Assembly: GCA_949126835.1 (NCBI GenBank)
Contig: OX421499.1
Coordinates: 23,533,990-23,597,989, forward strand
DNA from: Anisus vortex
Lineage: Eukaryota > Mollusca > Gastropoda > Planorbidae
Length of the DNA stretch: 64,000 nt
Direction of reading: 5' to 3'
Position numbers and translations under genes: made by a program. Positions 55,019 to 64,000 of the stretch are shown here, in pieces; within the stretch, counting starts at the first letter, position 1; the number at the start of each line of letters is the position of its first letter. Below the pieces are notes generated by a model. The model was given only the letters and a program-made list of their open reading frames with translations. It was not told the DNA's origin and made no database searches.

Positions 55019-55663
55019 GATCAGTGTTTTAACGTTTAATTTTCCTCATTTCCTTTTTTGAAAAAGCTCAACATTTTAGGATAAGGCCGTTGACTTTATT
55101 GTGTTAATCATGTGGGGCCCCCCAAGCGAAGAATAGGGCGGCAACTACACCCCCCCCCCCTAGTGGATTAGGTTTCGGGCAACCCTCCTGAGTCGGAAGC
55201 CCATTAATGTTTCAAATATTGTCAAGTCGACAAACATCCGATTTGTCCAACAGCAACACAAAAAAAAAGACTAACCCGCGCGTTCAGCCAAGACGAGCAG
55301 GGCTTCGACAGACAGTCCACCCCCCCCACCCCCAAGAGTGTCACGTGACCAGCGGAAATACCACCGGGCACTTGAAAAGTCGCTAACCAACAAGAAGGTC
55401 GTGACTAACTGGTATTTACTTTACTGACCACTAAGTGATACGTTCCACGAGGCCAGCACAAGTGCCATCGGAACGTGAGACTTTTGAAGCAAATCTTCCC
55501 TGGACACCGGAAACCAAATGTCCCCCCCAATATCGATCACCTTTCTTAAGACATTTTGTAGAAACTTCTCAGTAACCATAAAGAAAGAAAGAAAAATTCA
55601 GTCATGAAATGTAATTTTATATAAATGTAATGAGAATATACAACTAAAAGGATATCTAACATT
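55019..55663. other. intergenic DNA
   Basis: C-runs near 55,150 and 55,320. No gene seen. Confidence 0.5.
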
Positions 55664-55671
55664 AGCTAGAC

Positions 55672-56123
55672 CAGCGGTTCCCAACATGGGGGTTGAACGA
55701 CCATCTTATGAAAGTCGCCTATGACCGATCGAAAATACATAATATATGTTTCGGTGGTCATAGGAACCGAGACACCGCTCATCTATCCGTCTAGAGGCGG
55801 GCCCGCCCACATGCAGATACATCCACATATGAGTACCGGCGTGATGAAATCATCGCCCCCCCCCCCATCAAATACTCCCCGTACAAAATACAGGTGTATG
55901 TGACAGGGATGGCGCCATAATGTATGTATGCTGACCAGTCACACGTATATAGAGAGCTGCTGTGTTGAAAGTTGAAGCAGCAGTATTTGCGGTAAAATAA
56001 AACAATGAAAATACACTCTGCATATCAGGTTTACATTACAATTCAAAACACTAGCAAATTTATGACAACAATGTGAGAAGCTGTATTAGAGGTTCGCGGC
56101 GTTAATAAAGTTGGGAACCACTG
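55672..56123. mobile_element. hAT-like MITE (452 bp), near-perfect TSD
   Basis: Left end CAGCGGTTCCCAAC and right end GTTGGGAACCACTG. The flanking octamers AGCTAGAC (55,664-55,671) and AGTTAGAT (56,124-56,131) differ by two transitions, as expected of an aged 8-bp duplication. Confidence 0.8.
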
Positions 56124-56131
56124 AGTTAGAT

Positions 56132-57854
56132 CTATACTAAAGTATGCATCTTCTCATTCTTCTGTATACTGTATCGGACCCATCAACTAAAGAATTTAAA
56201 AAAAAAAAGAATTAGATTAAATCCAGAAACGAGCTGCAAGTGCCAAGGTTCGTTACATGTGAATATTTTATTTCCAAACAATTGAAACACATTTAATGTA
56301 ATCACTGCATTTAGAAACGAAATATGAAGTATATCTAAGATATAAGCCAAGAATATAAGTACCAGAAAAAAATTATCTTAGAAATACAAATAGAAATTCG
56401 TTTAAAAAAGTATAGAAAAACATTGCAATATTCTAATGAAAAAACACACAAGGACGAATATATTGTTCGTGTTCCTAATATAATAGCGTAAAACGTAGAA
56501 AACACGTATAATTTTAGGACCCGCGGCGTAACTAGGGAACATGACGCTTGTGTGCGGTGGTGGTTGGGGGGGGGGGGGTGAAAATGGCACATATCTAACA
56601 TTTTATGAGTCAGCTAACGACGTTCTTACAGATTAACACAGGGCGGTGTGATCAAATCATTGCCTTTATTATTAAATTTATGTTTTAGTCAATAAACGAT
56701 GCTCTTAATGTTGTCATATCTAGTTTATATTGATTCTTATATAGTGTTTTAAGTAGGAAAATGTCATTTTGGCCCCTATCCAAACTTTGGCGTCTGGGGC
56801 GGTCGCTCCTTCCACTCCTCCTCTAGTTCCCTACTGCCTAGGACATAGAAATCTTTATGTATTTTTTAAAGGCACGTCTCCAAGTTATTAAGATAATAGG
56901 GTCCGAACTTTTTAATATTATCAACTCGTAGGTTTGATTTAAAAATGCACACTTTCTGTTTAGAAGGCTATTATAAAACTACAGTTTGAGTTACCGGTAT
57001 CTAATTATGAATTTTTAAAAATGTTTTATTATTTTAAAAGAAAAAGAAATTATTATTATTTACAGTCTGGTATGGGTATTGTTCATTCAATATACAGAAT
57101 ATGAAATAAAGATGGTAACAATTATTGGATTATTTCCCTTCTTTTTATTGCCCCTTCTTAATCGTATGCCCTAAATACAGTCATACAATCGCGACGTACA
57201 TGCATATTTCTCTCTCACACTTGAACGTACATAAAAAAAAAAAAAATGCATTCGATGAATCAGGATTTTATATAAATCCCCGGTCCAGTAATAAGAGTTT
57301 TATTATCAATGTGTTCAATAGCTGTTTTACAACTACGCAGTAGATGGCTGTAATTAATTGACGGGATTAATCACACTTTTTTGTGTGTGTAGCTTTTTTT
57401 TGAAATTTTATTTTAAAACTGTCGATTGATGAGTTTTTGTTTTTAAAAGTGTTTAGGACATCGTTCGCTTTACACAAATAGATGATTGAACAATGTATTT
57501 AGAACATGTATATATGTTTAGCAATGATAGAATAGTTTAGCCTATACCAGAGGTCGGTAACCTTTTGATAATAGCGTTAGCAAAACCAAAAAGGAGCAAA
57601 CTAATTGACCTGTTAACAAATGTGCTTGTTAGATTTGTTTTCTATTTTAGAATTCTATTTCTGTCTTTGTGTCGATTTCTCTCTATATTGTTTAAAAACA
57701 ATGTTCGTTAATGAGTTGGATAGTATAGTCGACAGTGAACTCGTCTCACAAGCTTGATATCCTGGGTTCGACCCATGGTGCAGACAATAAGTGAGGAGAA
57801 GAGATGGGCGCCACCAAGTCTACCAAGTTCACAGAAAGGACTATTGGACTAATG
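56132..57854. other. intergenic DNA
   Basis: A G-run near 56,567-56,578. A hAT-type end (GAGGTCGGTAACC) at about 57,551 is isolated. A tRNA-like B box (GGGTTCGACCC) near 57,766 stands alone. No gene is seen. Confidence 0.45.
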
Positions 57855-57980
57855 CAGGGGTCGGCAACCTATGGCACGCGTGCCTGATCTGTCACGCAGA
57901 GCGATTTTTATTTGCACGCCGAAGACCCACAAAAAGGCTAGTAATCATGCTCTGGCACACTATAAGGTTGCCGCCCCCTG
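57855..57980. mobile_element. 126-bp hAT-type MITE
   Basis: Starts CAGGGGTCGGCAACC and ends GGTTGCCGCCCCCTG. Inside are GGCACGCGTGCC and CACGCAGAGCGATTTTTATT. It is a very short derivative of the family at 46,374. No target duplication found. Confidence 0.75.
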
Positions 57981-58464
57981 TACAGTGTCCATTTACTAAT
58001 GGATACGCAGTGTCCATTAGCTCCTCCTAACGACCATAACGGTTAGGGAAAACATGATGAAAGAAACGACCATTGCTCTGGATCAATAGAGCAATCGAAC
58101 CTTATCTTAAAATGCAACAGGCACGAGTCATCAGTATTGTCTTTAGATTCATAAGCTTACTTCTGAAAATAGTAGTTATGTATTTTTCTCACAATATATT
58201 AAGGTAAAAGTTTGTATTTTTTTTTTCTAACCTGAGGGAAATAACGTAGATCTATTCCATTAAAAAAAATTTAAATCGCATTTTGAAGTTTTGTGTAGCT
58301 CATAAAAAAAGAAAAAACGTAATATTGGTTCGAAACAAGCTTACACCTCTACATTAGGTCTAGATTAAGGATGACAGACAACGCGTTAACATAAACGTTT
58401 GCTTCAATAACAATGTTCCTATTTAGAAAGGAACCAATGGAACGGACATAATCCCACGCGTTTT
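57981..58464. other. intergenic DNA
   Basis: Nothing recognised. Confidence 0.5.
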
Positions 58465-58718
58465 ATCAAAGAGCGCGTTTTGGCTGACGAATCCTGGGTT
58501 CGAATCCTGGCGCTGTCTAATATAGTTTTTCCAAGGCCTGGAGCGTGTCTTAGAGTCTACAAAGCTTTGATGGTACCTGCCATTATTTTGTGCAAAATTT
58601 AGGCGTCTGTACATTGTCCTGGCCACTCAATCCCTTAGAATGCCGTGATCAAGGAAACCAATGAACGCTGCTTCAGCAACCCTATGGATTCATTTGGTCC
58701 GAATGGATTTTTTTTTCT
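58465..58718 (+). repeat. tRNA-derived SINE, copy 6 (diverged)
   Basis: GGGTTCGAATCCTGG, then a decayed body, then GGCCACTCAATCCCTTAGAA and CCTATGGATTCATTTGGTCC. This is the oldest-looking copy with a recognisable head and tail. Confidence 0.7.
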
Positions 58719-60849
58719 ATAAAAAAATTATGAATACGTTCAGTTTTATTCTTTATTTTAAAACATGCCATATAACAGATGGGCTTTATAGTGTACACAA
58801 AACATAAAGTCTGTCTAGAATGCCTTTCACCACATTCAAGCAGGACACAGATAAAAGCTTTTGTATGCTGTTTGTTTTTGTGTTATTCATGAGTTTGCTC
58901 CTCCATACATAACACCGAACCACCAAATCAATACTGGTATTCATTTATTGAAGACAAAATAATCTGTCCGGTCAGTAGTTTTGTTAGGGCAAACAAACAA
59001 ACAAAAATTTCACGTCAGCCTTTTTGTCAAAGACTAAATCTTATGTGTGTATATTGTGTCTTATGTGCGTGTGTGGATGGTTGTGTGTGTGTGTGTATGT
59101 TTGTAGTGTGTGTGTATACATGTATGTTATGAGTGTGTTTGTGCGAGTCCTTATTATATTCGTTGTTTGGTTTAAAGTTTCGGATTTGATTATTTTCTTT
59201 GTTTGACAGTAGCGACCTCTACAATGACTGGAAACGTCTTTTGTGGGTTGCTTGTATTTTTCCTCAATGTGATAATAATGACTTGTTGTTTCATTCAGCA
59301 TGAGGTCTCATTATTTCTGTGTGTTCACAGCTAGTCATCATTACTTGCTTAGGTTTTATTTTACTGACAGAATAGAAAGACTTTCTTAAATTTCTTTTAC
59401 TGATTTAAATATGAGACTTCAATTGTTTGTTTGTTTTTATTACGTATTTTTTGGTTTTAGTTGCTTTACGTGTATTTGTGATTATGTTTGTGTGTGTGGT
59501 ATAGATTGAGATGACCTTTCACTTTAAAATTTACATTACATCTACTGTCAACTGCTACTAGCTTTGGCCTGTTTGTATTATTATTATGAGTACTAAAGTT
59601 AGCTTTGTCCCTTATGGGCAAAAGATAGTTATGGTTTGGATTCAACATTTGTATTCTGTGAGAACACTCCTCACAACCCACCATTATTTAAATATTGCCC
59701 TAGGCTCTAGGCCTTTCGGGGCTTATAGGCCTAATCTTATCCTTTAGAGTTAAGAACTACATTATGCGTGTCCATCTGTCCGTCTCTCTGTCCGTCTCTC
59801 TCTATTCGTCTGTTTGTCCTTCTGCCTATCCTTCTGTCGGTTTATATGTTTGCTCATCTGTCAGACCATCATTCTGTCCACCAGTCTATCAATCTGTCTG
59901 TCCATATGTCTGTCTGCTTACATATTTATTTTCATTGCTTATGTCAAATATAACCGCCATGATGGGTTCCGTCATTAGAAATAAAAGAAAGATTATTCAT
60001 TATTTTCAATACCCCGTGGAGCTAAGCTTAGATCTCCGTCTATAATCTCGCTCTGAATAGGACTGATGAAGAATACATTTTGTAGAATCGATGATGTAAG
60101 CTTTGACAAATCCCTATGGAAAGCAGGATAAAAACTAATTCCTCAAAGCTTCTCCGATGTCTTTTTAGTTCTATTTACTTATTGGTCTCCAGCTAGCGAT
60201 AGTTTCTTTTTTGCACTAATTAGTATGTTTTGGACGAAATAGTTTAACGATACCAAATCTTTCTCACAATATGCTGGACATTTTCTTACATTCTTTCTTC
60301 TTTAAAAAAAAAAAAAATACTTAAATTTGTGTTGAAATTCCAGCAAATTCCTGTTGTATGAAGTATGAAACCATGGGATCTCTCAAAACCTAGACTTATT
60401 CAATCACTCTTTTTTCTAGATAATATAGATTAGCCGTTTTGAAAAAGAGTTGTTGAATTAAAGAATCGATTCATGCAAACTGAGAACAACTTCTGCTTAT
60501 AGTCATAGATCAGTGCGATGTTCCCGTTTCGCCCAGGGATCGGTTCCAGTAGTACTAGCCGTGCTGCTATTACTCGACCCATGATGTCTCTTTATGTTTT
60601 ATATTAACATATATCGCCTTTTTAAAAGACATTTCAAACAGTCAATATAAATATTGGACTGTTTTTATTTATGCATAGTTTTCCTGCAAATCATCTAAAC
60701 TTCATAACATGGCAGACCGTTTTGTTCGAAAACAAATTTCCTGAAGTTGTGTCTTTTTATCTTCATTGCTCGGATGTATAGTTTTGACGGTAATAATCAA
60801 AGTTATATTTTTTTTTAAAGTTTTCTCTTTTTGTTCCTTTCTTTCTTAG
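58719..60849. other. non-coding DNA upstream of the candidate exon
   Basis: GT-rich microsatellite at about 59,040-59,145. Degenerate (GTCT/GTCC)n at 59,775-59,915. No other exon-like segment was recognised. The last 20 bases form a pyrimidine-rich splice acceptor tract. Confidence 0.45.
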
Positions 60850-60945
60850 GATTCCGTGATGGAAGCCGTTCGGAAATTAGACTGTGACCTATTTCTAGAA
60901 CTGCTACCTGACAGCAGTCAACAACCCAGACTGTCTCTTGAGTTG
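60850..60945 (+). CDS. candidate internal exon of an unidentified host gene (96 bp, 32 codons)
   Basis: A pyrimidine tract ending TTTCTTTCTTAG precedes the segment and GTAAGTAC follows it, a strong acceptor and donor pair. The 96 bases are open in phase 0 (starting DSVMEAVRKLDCDLFLELL and ending LSLEL) and are less AT-rich than the flanks. The length is a multiple of three. I do not recognise the protein. The hydrophobic-acidic pattern suggests an amphipathic helix. No neighbouring exon is visible: the region before is non-coding and the region after is a minisatellite, so the introns would be long. It could be a chance open segment. Confidence 0.5.
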
Positions 60946-61089
60946 GTAAGTACACCAGTGACCAGTGACTGACTTAATGTACTGACAGACAAATGTGTGT
61001 AGGTTTGTGTGTGTATGAATGTATATTATAGTTCGCAAATTTGTTTCCGACCAGGTATAACATTTGGTACATACTTATACATGCATACA

Positions 61090-64000
61090 CCCTCACACAC
61101 ATGGTACATACACTACACACACTAACTCACTCTCTCACACACACACTAACACACTCCCTTACAGACATGGTAATACACAAACTAACTCACTCCCTCACAC
61201 ACATGGTAATACACACACTCACTCCCTCACAGACATGGTAATACACACACTAACTAACTCCCTCACACACATGGTAATACACAAACTAACTCACTCCCTC
61301 ACACACATGGTAATACACACACTCACTCCCTCACACACATGGTAATACACACACTAACTCACTCCCTCACACACATGGTAATACACACACTAACTCACTT
61401 CCTCACAAACATAGTAATACACACACTAACTCACTTCCTCACAAACATGGTAATACACACACTCACTCCCTCACACACATGGTAAAAAACACACTAACTA
61501 ACTCCCTCACACACATGGTAATACACACACTAACTCACTTCCTCACACACATGGTAATACACACACTAACTCACTTCCTAACACACATGGTAATACACAC
61601 ACTACCTCACTCCCTCACATACATGGTAATACACACACTAACTCACTCGCTCACACACATGGTAATACACACACTCACTCCCTCACACACATGATAATAC
61701 ACACACTAACTAACTCCCTCACACACATGGTAATACACAAACTAACTCACTCCCTCACACACATGGTAATATACACACTCACTCCCTCACACACATGATA
61801 ATACACACACTAACTCACTTCCTCACACACATGGTAATACACACACTCACTCCCTCACACACATGATAATACACACACTAACTCACTTCCTCACACACAT
61901 GGTAATACACACACTAACTCCCTCCCTCACACACATGGTAATACACAAACTCACTCCCTTACACACATGGTAATACACACACTAACTCACTTCCTCACAC
62001 ACATGGTAATACACACAATCACTCCCTCACACACATGATAATACACAAACTAACTCACTCCCTCACACACATGGTAATACACACACTAACTCACTCGCTC
62101 ACACACATGGTAATACATACACTCACTCCCTCACACACATGATAATACACACACTAACTAACTCCCTCACACACATGGTAATACACACACTAACTCACTT
62201 CCTCACACACATGGTAATACACACAATAACTCACTCCCTCACACACATTGTAATACACACACTCACTCCCTCACACACATGATAATACACACACTAACTA
62301 ACTCCCTCACACACATTGTAATACACACACTCACTCCCTCACACACATGATAATACACACACTAACTAACTCCCTCACACACATGGTAATACACAAACTA
62401 ACTCACTCCCTCACACACATGGTAATACACACACTCACTCCCTCACACACATGATAATACACACACTAACTAACTCCCTCACACACATGGTAATACACAA
62501 ACTAACTCACTCCCTCACACACATGGTAATACACACACTCACTCCCTCACACACATGATAATACACACACTAACTCACTTCCTCACACACATGGTAATAC
62601 ACACACTCATTCCCTCACACACATGGTAATACACACACTAACTCACTCCCTCACACACATGGTAATACACAAACTCACTCCCTCACACACATGATAATAC
62701 ACACACTAACTCACTTCCTCACACACATGGTAATACACACACTCACTCCCTCACACACATGATAATACACAAACTAACTCACTTCCTCACACACATGGTA
62801 ATACACACACTAACTCCCTCCCTCACACACATGGTAATACACACACTAACTCACTCGCTCACACACATGGTAATACACACACTCACTCCCTCTCACATGA
62901 TAATACACACACTAACTCACTTCCTCACACACATGGTAATACACACACTAAATCACTCCCTCACACACATGGTAATACACACACTATCTCACTTCCTCAC
63001 ACACATGGTAATACACACACTAACTCACTCCCTCACACACATGGTAATACACACACTCACTCCCTCACACACATGGTAATACACACACTCACTCCCTCAC
63101 ACACATGATAATACACACACTAACTAACTCCCTCACACACATGGTAATACACAAACTAACTCACTCCCTCACACACACGGTAATACACACACTCACTCCC
63201 TCACACACATGATAATACACACACTAACTAACTCCCTCACACACATGATAATACACACACTAACTAACTCCCTCACACACATGATAATACACACACTAAC
63301 TAACTCCATCACACACATGGTAATACACACACTAACTCACTCCCTCACACACATGGTAATACACACACTAACTCACTTCCTCACACACATGGTAATACAC
63401 ACACTAACTCACTTCCTCACACACATGGTAATACACACACTCACTCAGTCCCTCACACACATGGTAATACACAAACTAACTCACTCACTCCCTCACACAC
63501 ATGGTAATACACACACTCACTCCCTCACACACATGGTAATACAAACACTCACTCACTCCCTCACACACATGGTAATACACACACTAACTCACTTCCTCAC
63601 ACACATGGTAATACACACACTAACTCACTTCCTCACACACATGGTAATACACACACTCACTCAGTCACTCCCTCACACATGGTAATACACACACTATTTC
63701 AGTCACTCCCTCACACACTTGGTACTACACACTTTAAGTCACTCCCTCACACACATGGTAATAGACACACTAAGTCACTCCCTCACACACATGGTAATAG
63801 ACACACTAACTCACTCCCTCACACACATGGTAATAGACACACTAACTCACTCCCTCACACACATGGTAATAGACACACTAACTCACTCCCTCACACACAT
63901 GGTATTAGACACACTAACTCACTCCCTCACACACATGGTAATACACTCACTCACTCACTCAAACACATAATACATCCACAAAATCACGTACTCCCTCCCT
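61090..64000 (+). repeat. 36/32-bp minisatellite, at least 2.9 kb, running off the window
   Basis: Long units read CTCCCTCACACACATGGTAA plus TACACACACTAACTCA. Short units lack the TAAC step. Triplets of two long and one short unit (about 104 bp, with ATGATAAT and AACTAACTCC markers) recur near 61.7, 62.15, 62.35-62.46, 63.1 and 63.2 kb. Open frames (Thr/His/Leu-rich) are repeat artefacts. Confidence 0.96.

Noticed and set aside
57735..57790. Seventh SINE copy near the GGGTTCGACCC motif
   Set aside because: Only a B-box-like motif is present; the shared body and tail are missing.
61041..63970. Thr/His/Leu-rich open frames at the end of the window
   Set aside because: Pure translation of the 36/32-bp minisatellite.

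Overview
The window is eukaryotic nuclear DNA from an AT-rich, repeat-dense animal genome. Long non-coding stretches, microsatellites, kilobase-scale minisatellites, tRNA-derived SINEs, hAT-type MITEs and two Ty3/gypsy-class LTR retrotransposons fill it. Nothing looks bacterial: there are no operons, and the only long open frames belong to retrotransposons. A marine or freshwater invertebrate, most likely a mollusc, is my guess from the repeat style; this is inference and not proven by any gene here.

Layout. 1-4.9 kb: a SINE copy, (GA)n tracts, a 674-bp hAT-like element with a perfect 8-bp target duplication, and a TA-flanked MITE. 4,982-12,702: a complete LTR retrotransposon on the minus strand (676-bp LTRs differing at one site, 4-bp target duplication CTAT) with one intact 1618-codon Gag-Pol frame. 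12.8-14.1 kb: microsatellites. 14.96-18.77 kb: a 46-bp minisatellite of roughly 80 units. 18.8-26.5 kb: mostly unique AT-rich DNA with small MITEs, SINEs and short tandem duplications. 26,579-28,789: a hAT-like MITE carrying a second, inverted copy of the same MITE inside it, each with its own 8-bp duplication. 31,889-38,759: a second LTR retrotransposon of the same group (1035-bp LTRs identical by eye, 4-bp duplication ATAC) that has lost nearly all of reverse transcriptase and RNase H. 40-47.5 kb: MITEs, a tandem duplication, a LINE 3' fragment, a 1032-bp hAT-like element and, directly against its target duplication, a perfect 52-bp-arm hairpin. 48.2-49.1 kb: another minisatellite. 49.9-58.7 kb: several SINE and MITE copies. 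60,850-60,945: a 96-bp open segment bounded by good splice signals, the only plausible piece of a host gene. 61.1 kb to the end: a 36/32-bp minisatellite that would lie in the intron downstream of that exon.

The most informative biology is in the two LTR elements. Both encode Gag, protease and integrase BEFORE reverse transcriptase/RNase H, the copia-like order that defines the Gmr1 group of Ty3/gypsy elements. Their Gag has a SCAN-like capsid segment and an N-terminal SAP-like helix pair. One copy looks autonomous and very young. The other is equally young but lacks polymerase, which suggests it was copied by enzymes supplied in trans. No CRISPR array, intact host tRNA or rRNA gene, or complete host protein gene was found.
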